The notes below the pieces were generated by a model, which saw only the letters and a program-made list of their open reading frames with translations, did no database searches and was not told where the DNA came from. A stretch of 64,000 bases of DNA from Rhodoferax sp. (GTDB taxonomy: Bacteria; Pseudomonadota; Gammaproteobacteria; Burkholderiales; Burkholderiaceae_C), in assembly GCF_012927445.1 (NCBI RefSeq), contig NZ_JABBPD010000007.1:186001-250000 (forward strand), read 5' to 3'. Below, piece after piece: positions 17,094-25,374 of the stretch; positions within the stretch are counted from its first letter, which is position 1, and each line of letters begins with the position of its first letter. Made by a program: the position numbers and the translations under genes.

Positions 17094-17122
17094 GACAGTC
17101 ATTACGCTTATCCCTACTGTAT

Positions 17123-17138
17123 ATCAAGAACCGCGCCA
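17123..17138 (-). promoter_or_regulatory. Candidate sigma-54 (-24/-12) promoter for the cyd operon
   Basis: On the minus strand TGGCGCGGTTCTTGAT matches the sigma-54 consensus TGGCACG-N4-TTGCW in spacing and in the invariant -24 GG. It departs at the -12 position (GA instead of GC). Predicted transcription would start about 10-20 nt before the cydP ATG. The adjacent divergent gene encodes a GAFTGA-containing sigma-54 activator, which makes the assignment more credible. Confidence 0.5.
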
Positions 17139-17222
17139 CAACGGCGCCCGTTTGAATCCCGTTTTAATTCAAGGACTTACGTTTTCAAGCGGCCTCTGTC
17201 GCCTGTTTTTCAGGGGAATTAC

Positions 17223-17274
17223 TGCCACAATTGGCAAAAGCTGCCATTTTTGGCATAAGCTGACATTCCTCACA
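17223..17274. promoter_or_regulatory. Phased palindromes, putative activator (UAS) sites
   Basis: Two 14-bp palindromes TGCCA-N4-TGGCA occur in tandem: TGCCACAATTGGCA (17223-17236) and TGCCATTTTTGGCA (17242-17255). They are separated by AAAGC. A TAAGC spacer is followed by a degenerate third copy TGACATTCCTCACA (17261-17274). The period is exactly 19 bp. The array is about 85-150 bp upstream of the candidate sigma-54 promoter and just before the activator's own GTG, a layout typical of enhancer-binding protein sites. Confidence 0.65.
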
Positions 17275-17286
17275 CAAGGAGCCCCT

Positions 17287-18636
17287 GTGAAGCCATTGCC
17301 CGAACTCATGTCGTATTTGGAAGGATTGAGCGAGCCGCACATCCTGTTTGACACGCAGTACCGCATCCTGGCCGCCAACGCCGCTTACCGGCGTCAGTTC
17401 AGCCCCGAGCGCAGCGTGGTCGGGCGCACCTGCTACGAGGTCTCGCATCGTTTTAACGTGCCGTGCGACCAGGCGGGCGAATCGTGCCCCTTGCTCAAGG
17501 CGCGCGAATCCGGCCAGCGCGAGCGGGTGCTGCATCTGCACCACACGCCCAAGGGCGAGGCCTACGTCAATATTGAACTGGCGCCGCTGCTGGATGCGAC
17601 TGGCCAGCAGGCCTTCTACATTGAAAAAATGGAGGCGCTGCGTGTGGCGCAGGGCCAGTCGGCCGCACAAGGCCTGATTGGCCGGGCGCCCGCCTTCCAG
17701 CACATGCTGGCGCTGGTGGCCCGTGTCGCGCCGTCGCAGGCGACGGTCTTGTTGCTGGGGGAATCGGGCACCGGCAAAGAGTTGGTGGCCCGTGCCGTGC
17801 ACGAGACCAGTCCACGCGCCCACCGCGCCCTGGTGGCGGTGGACTGCGCCAGTCTGCCGGAAAACCTGTTTGAGTCCGAGCTGTTTGGCCACGAACGCGG
17901 CGCCTTCACCGGCGCCAACACCGCCCGCGGTGGGCTGGTGGAGGCGGCCAGCGGCGGCACGCTGTTTCTGGACGAAGTGGGCGATATTCCGCTGGTGATG
18001 CAGGTGAAGCTGCTGCGCCTGCTGGAGACCGGCACCTACCGCCGCGTCGGCAGCACCGAGCAGCGCCATGCCGATATTCGCGTGGTGTCAGCGACCCACC
18101 GCGACCTCGACCGGATGGTGGCGGCGGGAACCTTTCGGGAAGACTTGTACTACCGGCTGAGCACCTTTCCGATCCACCTGCCGTCCTTGCGCGAGCGCCG
18201 TGACGATATTGGGCTGCTGGCGGCGGCCCTGCTGGAGCGGGTGGCGCCGCAACGCAAGCTGCAGATCAGCGAACCGGCGCTGCGCCTGCTGCAAGAGCAG
18301 GACTACCCCGGCAATGTGCGTGAACTGCGCAACCTGCTGGAACGCACGGCGCTGCTGTGTGACGGCGACACGCTGGAAGCCGGCCATGTGCAGCAGGCGC
18401 TGCGGTCCGGCCGGCGCCCGGCCGCTGCGCCGCCACGCAATCTGCCAGCGCCCGATCGCGCCACCGCCGCCAGCGATACCGCGGACATCCCTCCGGTGCC
18501 CGGCGCCCTCAAGACGCTGGAGCGCGCAGCGCTGCAGCAATTGGTCAGCGGCCACCAGGGCAGCCGGGCCGCGCTGGCCGCCCAACTGGGCATCAGCGAG
18601 CGCTCGCTGTACCGCAAGCTGAAGGCACTGCAATGA
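17287..18636 (+). CDS. Sigma-54-dependent activator with Cys-containing PAS domain
   Basis: A 449-aa protein from the GTG at 17287, which has AAGGAG 7 nt upstream; the track's longer 569-aa start is unlikely. Residues about 5-115 form a PAS domain carrying C49-x4-H54-x5-C60-x6-C67 ([17 protein letters not shown]). The AAA+ domain has Walker A GESGTGKE (158-165), GAFTGA (205-210) for sigma-54 contact and LFLDEVGD for Walker B. The C-terminus is a Fis-type HTH ([20 protein letters not shown]). It is divergent from the cyd operon, so that operon is its likely target. The signal is unknown; the Cys/His set suggests redox, metal or sulfur sensing. Confidence 0.9.
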   Translation: MKPLPELMSYLEGLSEPHILFDTQYRILAANAAYRRQFSPERSVVGRTCYEVSHRFNVPCDQAGESCPLLKARESGQRERVLHLHHTPKGEAYVNIELAPLLDATGQQAFYIEKMEALRVAQGQSAAQGLIGRAPAFQHMLALVARVAPSQATVLLLGESGTGKELVARAVHETSPRAHRALVAVDCASLPENLFESELFGHERGAFTGANTARGGLVEAASGGTLFLDEVGDIPLVMQVKLLRLLETGTYRRVGSTEQRHADIRVVSATHRDLDRMVAAGTFREDLYYRLSTFPIHLPSLRERRDDIGLLAAALLERVAPQRKLQISEPALRLLQEQDYPGNVRELRNLLERTALLCDGDTLEAGHVQQALRSGRRPAAAPPRNLPAPDRATAASDTADIPPVPGALKTLERAALQQLVSGHQGSRAALAAQLGISERSLYRKLKALQ

Positions 18637-18722
18637 GTGCAATTCACTATAAATTTTATAGCTGCTTACGCAATAAAGATAAGGGATAGCGCCCTATTTC
18701 TTATAAAAACAGCCAAGCCAGC
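18637..18722. repeat. AT-rich repeat/hairpin between activator and mipA remnant
   Basis: The 86 bp hold 'ATAGCTGCTTACGCAATAAAG' followed by an imperfect inverted repeat (AAGATAAGGG ... CCCTATTTCTT). This resembles short intergenic repeats common in Comamonadaceae. It may serve as a bidirectional terminator for the two converging genes, although the stem is imperfect. Confidence 0.4.
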
Positions 18723-19544
18723 CTAGTCCACCGCGCGCCGCTCGGAGCGGCTCAGCGTCCACGTCAATCCGATGCCGGCGCTGGTGCCCTGCGATTGCAG
18801 GAAGAGCGGACTGGCGCGGTTGGCGCCACCGTCATAACGCTCGTAGCGGACAAACGCAAACACGCGCACATCCGGCGTCAGGTCTTAGGAGGTGGCCAAG
18901 CCCAAGCGGGTCGCAATCAGGCCGGCCTGCGCCTCGTAAGCCGGGCGGGTGGTGTTGGCAAATTCCGGCGCCACGCCGTAAAAATAGCTGTTCAGCCGGC
19001 GGTCACCAAAGACCAGGCTGCCACTGGCAGAACCGCGCCAGCCGGCGTGGACATCACGGCTTTCATAGACCAGCTCAGGCTCGAACGACGCGCCTTGGGG
19101 ATGCACGCCACGCTTGAGTTCCAGCACGGCGCGCACCGGCAACTCCAGCCGCAGCTGGCTGCCAGGGGTTGGCCGGGCCAGGATCAGCTTCAGGCGCGGA
19201 CCAAATTCGACCAGGGTGCCCAGGTCCGGCATGCCGCGGCGCGCGGCAATGTCTTCGGAGTTGGCCGGCAAGGAGGCGGCAAACCCGATATCGAACTCAT
19301 AGTCATCCGACCGCAATACGCGGGCGCTGATGCTGCTGCGGTCAATGCGCAGCACCTCGCCGCGGTACATGGCATAGGGCAGGATCAGGGCGCGGGACGA
19401 ACGCTCGGTTGACGCCGGGTAAGCGGGCATGGACACGACACCGCCGGCCACGCCGACCTCCCACAACGGCAGGCCGCCGTCCTGCGCCTGGGCGCTCAGT
19501 GCGGCGGCCCAAAAAACAGCACCAATCAGGGCAGACAATTTCAT
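18723..19544 (-). pseudogene. MipA/OmpV family outer-membrane protein interrupted by an in-frame stop
   Basis: The frame begins with a signal peptide (MKLSALIGAVFWAAALSAQA) and continues as an outer-membrane beta-barrel of the MipA/OmpV type (LPLWEVGVAGGVVSMPAYPAS, SDDYEFDIGFAASLPANSED). A TAA at 18885-18887 stops it after 219 aa. The same frame then reads on for 53 codons as DLTPDVRVFAFVRYERYDGG... to GLTWTLSRSERR, exactly the C-terminal strands expected of MipA. One substitution (probably TAC/TAT to TAA) therefore removed the last barrel strands. Without the C-terminal strand, outer-membrane insertion is unlikely. Confidence 0.8.
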
Positions 19545-19588
19545 GGCGATTCCTGATCCGCCCCTTGGCAGCGTGCGGACTTCACTGC

Positions 19589-20929
19589 TCAGGTGGGCAA
19601 TTGCCGCGCCACCATCTCCACCACGCTGTCGATCTTGGTGTTCCACTGGTCCGCTTCGGCGCCAGCCATGAAGTTCAGGCGGCAACTGGCGCAAGAAACG
19701 ACGACGGTGTCGGCCCCGGTGGCCTCGATCTGTTCGCGCTTGATGGCCCAGGCCTTGTGGCGCAGGCCTTCGGCGCGGTTCAGCAGGAAGACGCCGGCGC
19801 CACCGCCGCAGCACCAGTTCTTCTCGGCCGTGGGCGTGGTCTCAATCAGGTTCATGCCCAGCGCCTGGAGCGCGGCGCGCGGCTCGTCCATCACCCCGCC
19901 ATGGCGGGCGAGCTTGCAGGCGTCGTGGTAGGTGATCTTGCGGTTGGCTTCTTCCCCCTTTGCCGGCAACAGCTGCAGGCGCCCGCTGCTGATTTCGCGG
20001 CCGATGTATTCAGAGACCGCCAGCACCTCAAACGGCAGCGGCTGCCCGTCAGCCAGTCGGCCCTCCCAGCGCAGCGCCGGGTAGGCGTGGCCGCACTCGG
20101 GCAGGATGACCGTTTTGGCGCCAATGACGAGCGCCTCGTCAATCAGGCGTTGCGTGGCGGCATGCTGCAGCGCCTCGCTGCCCGAAAGCAGGCCGAAATT
20201 GGCCGCCTCGAAACCGGCGCTGCGCAGCGTCCAGCGCACGCCCAGATGGTTGAGGATGCGCGCCGTGGCGGCGAGCGCGTCCTGGTACAGCAGCACGTCG
20301 ATCACGGTGCTCACCAGCATCACGTCGGCCTTCGGTTCGTCCAGCGGCAGCGCAATGCCCTGGCCGCGCAGCACGTCCAGCGTCTGCTTGAGTTCCGTCG
20401 GGCCGACGCCGAACACCGTGCCGCGGCCGGCTTGCTCCTGCGCCACTGCCTGCAATTCGAGCGGCGCCAAGCCGGCCTCAAACAACGCTTCCCGCATGAC
20501 ATTGACGCCGCGTGCCGTGTTGACGCCCATCGGGCAGATCATGCTGCAGCGGCCGCATTCGGTGCAGGAGTCGTAGACCAGTTCCTGCCATTCCTTCAGG
20601 TCGTCCACCGTGATGTCGGGCGTGAACAAACGCTTCAAAGGCGCGAAGGCCGAGGTCTCGCGCGCATGCACCCGGCGCAGCAGATCGAGCTTGCGGCTCG
20701 GGCTGTACTTGGGGTCCTGCGTGCTCTGGTAAAAATGGCAGGCTTCCGAGCAGTAGCCGCAGTTGACGCAGGCTTCAAGGTCGAGCGCCAAGCCGCGGTC
20801 GGTCTTGGCGCGCATGACGGCTTTGGCCTTCGTCACCCGCTCAGCATCGGTCAGCGCCGTGGGCTGCGCCATCTCGGGCAGGTGGTGAATGGCGTCCAGA
20901 AAGCCGTGAAAAATGTCCATGTTAATCAT
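19589..20929 (-). CDS. HdrD/GlpC-like iron-sulfur oxidoreductase
   Basis: A 446-aa protein starting MINMDIFHGFLDA. Two 4Fe-4S motifs are present: CVNCGYCSEACHFY and CTECGRCSMICPMG. Two CCG-type domains follow, with 'YHDACKLARHGG', NWCCGGGAG and CASCRLNF. This is the HdrD/DsrK/GlpC architecture, a membrane-associated subunit that passes electrons between a quinone-linked cytochrome b and a soluble partner. It overlaps by 4 nt (ATGA) the upstream gene for a NarI-like cytochrome b, so the two form one complex. Its partner and substrate are unknown. Confidence 0.8.
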   Translation of the reverse strand: MINMDIFHGFLDAIHHLPEMAQPTALTDAERVTKAKAVMRAKTDRGLALDLEACVNCGYCSEACHFYQSTQDPKYSPSRKLDLLRRVHARETSAFAPLKRLFTPDITVDDLKEWQELVYDSCTECGRCSMICPMGVNTARGVNVMREALFEAGLAPLELQAVAQEQAGRGTVFGVGPTELKQTLDVLRGQGIALPLDEPKADVMLVSTVIDVLLYQDALAATARILNHLGVRWTLRSAGFEAANFGLLSGSEALQHAATQRLIDEALVIGAKTVILPECGHAYPALRWEGRLADGQPLPFEVLAVSEYIGREISSGRLQLLPAKGEEANRKITYHDACKLARHGGVMDEPRAALQALGMNLIETTPTAEKNWCCGGGAGVFLLNRAEGLRHKAWAIKREQIEATGADTVVVSCASCRLNFMAGAEADQWNTKIDSVVEMVARQLPT

Positions 20930-21606
20930 GAGCGCACCCCGCGACGACCGAAGAAAGTGGCCAGTTGCATGCGCGCCGGCAGCACCCAAAAGGCATGCAT
21001 CAGCTTGCCAAACGGAAACCACACCAGCAGCAGTTCCAGCGTCAGCAAGTGCACCGCCAGCGGACCGCGATAAATCGCATGGTCACGCGCCAGGATGGTG
21101 GCGGACGGGTCGCCAATCACCGCCATGCCGGTGATGAAGGGCAGAAAGGTGACGGTCCAGGTGATCCAGTCGTCGGCGTTCGAGATTTTCTTCAGCACCG
21201 GGTCGGTCAGGCGAAACATCATGGCCAGCAGCAGCGAGACGATGGTGGCACCGGCGGCCAGGTACATCACCAGGTCCGGCAACGCCGGCCACGACAGGCC
21301 GACCAGACGATGGACAAAGGCAATGTGCGGCGCGTAGCCCAGCAGCACGAGTGCCAGCCCGATGTGAAACACATAGGGATTGAAGGTGACCAGCGTGGCG
21401 CTGGGGTGAAAGCCGCCGCTTGGCACCATGCGGGTGAAGGCCGCGCTGAGGGCGGCCCCGGTGCCGAAGGCCTGGCGCGCCGGCGCACCGGGCGCGGGCA
21501 AGACCGGCAGGCGCCACAGGGCAAAGAGGCGCCAGCAAACGCCTACGACGAAGATCACAAGCGACACGATCAGCAAGGGACCGCGTACCCAGTCAAGGAA
21601 ATCCAT
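20926..21606 (-). CDS. NarI/DsrM-like membrane cytochrome b subunit
   Basis: A 226-aa membrane protein with about five or six helices. His-containing helices such as FNPYVFHIGLALVLLGYAPH and 'AIYRGPLAVHLLTLELLLVW' resemble the haem-b ligating helices of NarI/DsrM/HmeC. It likely exchanges electrons with the quinone pool and anchors the HdrD-like protein encoded immediately downstream. It is commonly labelled a nitrate-reductase gamma subunit, but no NarG/H is present. Confidence 0.75.
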   Translation of the reverse strand: MDFLDWVRGPLLIVSLVIFVVGVCWRLFALWRLPVLPAPGAPARQAFGTGAALSAAFTRMVPSGGFHPSATLVTFNPYVFHIGLALVLLGYAPHIAFVHRLVGLSWPALPDLVMYLAAGATIVSLLLAMMFRLTDPVLKKISNADDWITWTVTFLPFITGMAVIGDPSATILARDHAIYRGPLAVHLLTLELLLVWFPFGKLMHAFWVLPARMQLATFFGRRGVRS

Positions 21607-21771
21607 GAGACACCTTTTTCAAAATTCAACGTTGAACACTACGGCGCATCTTGCGGCCGTCCATTGCTGTTCGTCAAGCCGGGGCCACGCGACGGGCGGT
21701 GCGGAGGCGGTACGGCAGGCAGCCCCGGCCGCATTCGACCTGATGGCAAAAGTGGCCGCACATTTGGGATA

Positions 21772-23196
21772 TCAGTGCTCGGCGTGCAGCTTGGCGTGAA
21801 TGCGCCGCGTCGTGTACCAGACCGCCCACAGCACCAGCGGCACCAGCGCGCCGGCCGCCATTTCCGGGTTCAGCGGCACGCCCGCCGCCTTGAGCGCCTT
21901 GCCGCCATAGAGCAGCAGGCTGATGACGTAATACGAGATGGCGGCGATCGACAGCCCTTCCACCGTGCTTTGCAGACGCAGCTGCAGCTCCTGCCCGCGT
22001 GTCAGCTTTTCCAGCAGTTGCTGGTTTTGCACTTCGGTGGCAATGTCGACCCGTGTGCGCAGCAGCGCGCTGGTGCGCGACACCCGTTCCGACAGCGAGG
22101 CCAGCCGCTGCGCCGTCGCCGCCACCGTGGCCATGGCCGGCGACAGGCGCCGCTGCATGAACTCGCCAATGGTCTGGGTGCCGGAGATCGCTTTCTCGCG
22201 CAGCTCGGTGATGCGCTGGCCGACCAGCGTGTCGTAGGCCCGCGTCGCCGAGAAGCGGTAGATGTGCTCGGCCGTGGCGCGCTCGACCCGGGCCGCCAGC
22301 GAGACCAGCGTGTCGAGCAAGTCCTGATCGGAGGCAGTCTTGTGTTCCAGCCGCGCCGTGATGCCGGCCAGCGCGTCTTCGGCCTCGGCCAGCATCGGCC
22401 CGAGTTGCTTGGCCACCGGCAGGCCACGCAGCGCCATCAAACGGTAGGTTTCCAGCTCCAGCAGGCGCTGCGAGATGCGCCCGGTGCGGGTCTCGCTGGT
22501 GCCGGGCGGCGCCACCACCAGCATGCGCTCAAAACCGTCGGCGCCGATGCGGAACTCGGTTAGCGCCCACGAGTGGCCCTGGGCCTGCCCTGGCGTCAGC
22601 AGCGGGTTCGGCACATGGCCCAGCTGCGAAGCCACCACGGTGCGGCCGCCAAACCAGGCTTGCGCCTGCGCCATCAGGGCCCGCTGGTCGGTCAAATCGC
22701 CGTGCAGCATGGCCATCTGGATGGCGGCCACGGTACGTCCGGGAATGCTGCGCAGCCAGTCCGGCGCCACCACCAGGGCCGACAACAAATCCGGCTCTTC
22801 GGCCCCGAGCAGCGCCCCGGCGGGCAGCGCCTGCACGATGGAGTAACGCGTGAACTCGGTGTGCCGCTCCCACTTGACGGTGTAACCCTCAAAACGCAGC
22901 CGCAAAAAATTGCCGTGTAAACGGTCCAGCGGCAGCTCCTGCTGGCCGGGCAGGCGGCGCAGATGGGCGCATTCCTGCTCGCGCGTGACGCCCGCATTCA
23001 GCACCGCCACGTAGATGATGAGCGCCGGCAGGCGCACCCGCGCCGACGGCCGCGCATGCACCTCGTTGTGCAGCGTGACCCGCAGCGGATCATCCGGCGG
23101 CAGCAGGGAGGTCAGGGGCGCAAGAGCGGTTGGAGCGGACCGGGGGTCCAGTGGGGCGGTAGGTTGCATGCGGGCTATTTTGCCGTCAATCAGCAC
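21772..23196 (-). CDS. DUF3422 family protein
   Basis: A 474-aa protein. 'PPDDPLRVTLHNEVHARP' near the N-terminus is the DUF3422 hallmark, and VKWERHTEFTRYS and two C-terminal hydrophobic segments (IAAISYYVISLLLYGGKAL, ALVPLVLWAVWYTTRR) complete the family pattern. A helical region between residues 260 and 400 may form a coiled coil. It is probably an inner-membrane protein of unknown function, common in Burkholderiales and Rhizobiales. Monocistronic. Confidence 0.88.
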   Translation of the reverse strand: MLIDGKIARMQPTAPLDPRSAPTALAPLTSLLPPDDPLRVTLHNEVHARPSARVRLPALIIYVAVLNAGVTREQECAHLRRLPGQQELPLDRLHGNFLRLRFEGYTVKWERHTEFTRYSIVQALPAGALLGAEEPDLLSALVVAPDWLRSIPGRTVAAIQMAMLHGDLTDQRALMAQAQAWFGGRTVVASQLGHVPNPLLTPGQAQGHSWALTEFRIGADGFERMLVVAPPGTSETRTGRISQRLLELETYRLMALRGLPVAKQLGPMLAEAEDALAGITARLEHKTASDQDLLDTLVSLAARVERATAEHIYRFSATRAYDTLVGQRITELREKAISGTQTIGEFMQRRLSPAMATVAATAQRLASLSERVSRTSALLRTRVDIATEVQNQQLLEKLTRGQELQLRLQSTVEGLSIAAISYYVISLLLYGGKALKAAGVPLNPEMAAGALVPLVLWAVWYTTRRIHAKLHAEH

Positions 23197-23206
23197 GGGG
23201 GCAGGT

Positions 23207-23857
23207 TCAGGCCAGTTCCGACACGTAGTCCGCCACCATCGGCCGCAGCCGTGGCGGTTTGTGTTTGCTCACTGTCCCGATGTTGATGCAGCACACCGCC
23301 TGTTCGTACTCGTGCAGGCCGAACAGGGTGCGCAGAGGCGGCGAGGCCAGCGCCTGGCCGCTGGTCAGGCCGGTGCCGAAACCGGCGGCATGGGCCGACA
23401 GCACGATGTTCTGAATCGCGCAGCCAAAGGACACCAGCCGCTCGGCATCGCTCACCTCCGCTTCACCCGCCTCGGGGTGTTGGGCACCCTGCGCCGGTGC
23501 ACTGTCTTTCGGCGCGTTCGGGTCGGTCAGTCGCGCAATAGCCAGCATCAGAAACGGGGCGCGGTGCGCCTTCTCGCGCGCGCTGTCGATTTGTGCCGGG
23601 GTGGCGTTCGGGTCGCGCGCCAGCAGCGCCAGCCCAAACACCTCGGCCAGCTGCTCACGCCGGGCGGCCGGCACGATGACGAAGCGCCAGGGCAGCAACT
23701 GGCCGTGGTCCGGCGCGGCGGCCGCGGTGCCCAGAATGTCCTGCAGTTGTTGTGGCGAGGGGCCGGGCGCCAGCAGCCGCCGGGGCGAGACGTTTTGGCG
23801 CGAGTGGATCAGCGCGTTGGCAAATTCCGATAACTCTTTGCCAGTCGGGATGTCCAT
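23207..23857 (-). CDS. Nitroreductase family flavoprotein
   Basis: A 216-aa protein from MDIPTGKELSEFANALIHSR. RQNVSPRRL provides the FMN phosphate-binding Arg cluster, followed by AAAAPDHGQLLPWRFVIV and the glycine-rich GFGTGLTSGQAL. This matches NAD(P)H-dependent nitroreductases of the YdjA/RutE-like class. The substrate is unknown. The start at 23857 is chosen because family alignments begin there, rather than the track start 23917. Confidence 0.82.
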   Translation of the reverse strand: MDIPTGKELSEFANALIHSRQNVSPRRLLAPGPSPQQLQDILGTAAAAPDHGQLLPWRFVIVPAARREQLAEVFGLALLARDPNATPAQIDSAREKAHRAPFLMLAIARLTDPNAPKDSAPAQGAQHPEAGEAEVSDAERLVSFGCAIQNIVLSAHAAGFGTGLTSGQALASPPLRTLFGLHEYEQAVCCINIGTVSKHKPPRLRPMVADYVSELA

Positions 23858-24021
23858 CAGGCGTTCCTTGGTTGAGTGCAGCAAGCGCGCGGTTTTGACA
23901 GCCGCGCAGTACGGCAAGTTTGCCCTACTGCGCCAGGTCGTGCCAGCAAGACCGTCGAACTGGCGGGAATCTCCCGCCAGACGCTGCGGGAGAAAATTTC
24001 GATCCGTTGAACAACGAACGT

Positions 24022-24558
24022 TTAACGAATCTTGTCGATGGAAAACCTTTTTTCATTCACCTGCGGCGTGATCAGGGCGTAGCCGCGGTTTTGCCAGTGC
24101 ATCAGCTCGGTGATGGCCGAGGGTGTTACCTCTACAAAATCATGCAGGTCATTGGCGGTGTATTGGTAGTCCTGCATCGCCAGACCGCACACCTTGAACT
24201 TCACGCCCATGCCCGCGTAGTAGCGCATGCGTTGCACCACCTCGGTGTACTGCGCTTCGTTCTTGCGTGCCAGCGTCACAATCTCGGTGCCGTGCAGCAG
24301 CACGATGACGCTCATGTCTTCCGGAAACATGCTGTAGGGGGCCTCGGTCAGCGGGTTGACCAGGCTGCGCAACCAGTAGAGCGCAGACCCCAGTTTGGCC
24401 GGATCGTCCAGGTAGATATCCACCAGCGCTTTGGGATTCTGGTAAGGCGTCTGGATGAATTTCGCCTGCGCCATGGCGGGCGGGCTGGCCAGGCCACACA
24501 GCAGCGCGGCCGTTGTGCACAGGCGACCAAGAAACCAACGGGGGGTGAGGCGTCGCAC
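24022..24558 (-). CDS. Exported DsrE-family protein
   Basis: A 178-aa protein with a signal peptide (cleavage near AMAQ). The mature part KFIQTPYQNPKALVDIYLDD, 'DMSVIVLLHGTEIVTLARKN', 'MGVKFKVCGLAMQDY' and the C-terminal 'FVEVTPSAITELMHWQNRG' follow the DsrE/DsrF-like fold, with one conserved Cys in KVCG. Periplasmic members are of unknown role; DsrE proteins in general handle sulfane sulfur. It lies between a nitroreductase and a divergent sigma factor. Confidence 0.75.
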   Translation of the reverse strand: MRRLTPRWFLGRLCTTAALLCGLASPPAMAQAKFIQTPYQNPKALVDIYLDDPAKLGSALYWLRSLVNPLTEAPYSMFPEDMSVIVLLHGTEIVTLARKNEAQYTEVVQRMRYYAGMGVKFKVCGLAMQDYQYTANDLHDFVEVTPSAITELMHWQNRGYALITPQVNEKRFSIDKIR

Positions 24559-24729
24559 GGCATTCTCCTTCGGAATAAAACTTGGCTGCTGGTGTCGGCC
24601 TTTCAGCCCGGCTTTTTCAGGTTATTGTTAGCTGGCAAGGCAATTTCTGCAAGGCCGGGGATTCCCGGGTTGTGAGCGAAAATAGTGCGACTTGCCGTCC
24701 GTGCCTGACAACTGTTGACTGGAGCCACG

Positions 24730-25260
24730 ATGAATTGCCTGACCACTGCCTGGAGCGCCCACGAGCCCGAGTTACGCGGCTGGCTGCGGCGTCGGCTGGA
24801 CAATCCGGCGGAGGCCGATGACCTGCTGCAGGACTTGTTTCTCAAAGCCCTGAGCCAGGGCGAGCAGTTTTGTTCCGTGCAAAACGCGCGCGCCTGGCTG
24901 TTCGAGGTGGCCCGCAACACGCTGGCCGATCGCCTGCGGGTGACGCGCGACACCCTGGCCTTGCCCGAGGACTTGCCGGCACCGGCGGACGAGCTCGATA
25001 CGGTGGACACCCTGACCGCCTGCCTGACGCGCGTGCTCAGCGAGTTGAGTGCCGAAGACCGCGAGGCCATCACGCTGTGCGATCTGCAGGGCCTGTCGCA
25101 AGCCGAGTTTGCCCAGCGCCGCGGCCTGAGCCTGAGCGGCGCCAAGTCCCGCGTGCAGCGGGCGCGGCAACGCCTGCGCGAGCGCATGACGCAGGGCTGC
25201 CAGGTGCAGCTGAGCGAGTCCGGCCAGGTGAGCGACTTCGTGCCGCGCCCGTCCACCTGA
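24730..25260 (+). CDS. ECF-type RNA polymerase sigma factor (SigZ-like)
   Basis: A 176-aa sigma factor from ATG 24730, with GGAG 6 nt upstream. Region 2 is WLRRRLDNPAEADDLLQDLF and 'NARAWLFEVARNTLADRLR'; region 4 is LSAEDREAITLCDLQGLSQA followed by GLSLSGAKSRVQRARQRLR. No anti-sigma gene is adjacent, and the short C-terminal extension (QGCQVQLSESGQVSD) carries one Cys. The regulon is unknown; the downstream permease starts 115 bp further on after a dispersed repeat. Confidence 0.88.
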   Translation: MNCLTTAWSAHEPELRGWLRRRLDNPAEADDLLQDLFLKALSQGEQFCSVQNARAWLFEVARNTLADRLRVTRDTLALPEDLPAPADELDTVDTLTACLTRVLSELSAEDREAITLCDLQGLSQAEFAQRRGLSLSGAKSRVQRARQRLRERMTQGCQVQLSESGQVSDFVPRPST

Positions 25261-25263
25261 AGA

Positions 25264-25316
25264 TGCTATGTTTTTAATAGCTATCTGCGTAGGATCGACG
25301 GGGGCTTGCGGTCGAT
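25264..25316 (-). repeat. Dispersed Comamonadaceae-type repeat, copy 1 (reverse)
   Basis: The reverse complement of the family GGCCGCTAGCCCCCGT-n-TGCGCAAGTAGCTATTAAT...TAGCA is recognisable here as TGCTATG...TTAATAGCTATCTGCG...CGACGGGGGCTTGCGG. It lies between the sigma factor and the permease. Confidence 0.65.
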
Positions 25317-25374
25317 TTGATATATATTTCTATAAAAACTGCGTCTTTCGGCGTGCTGGTTCGTCTTCTTGGGT

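Noticed and set aside
17242-17255. TGCCATTTTTGGCA region as a sigma-54 promoter (TGGCA...TGCC)
   Set aside because: The GG-to-GC distance does not fit -24/-12 spacing; the palindromic layout fits an activator site better.
19409-21073. 554-aa plus-strand ORF
   Set aside because: Antisense of the HdrD-like gene; low-complexity Ala/Arg/Gln-rich sequence.
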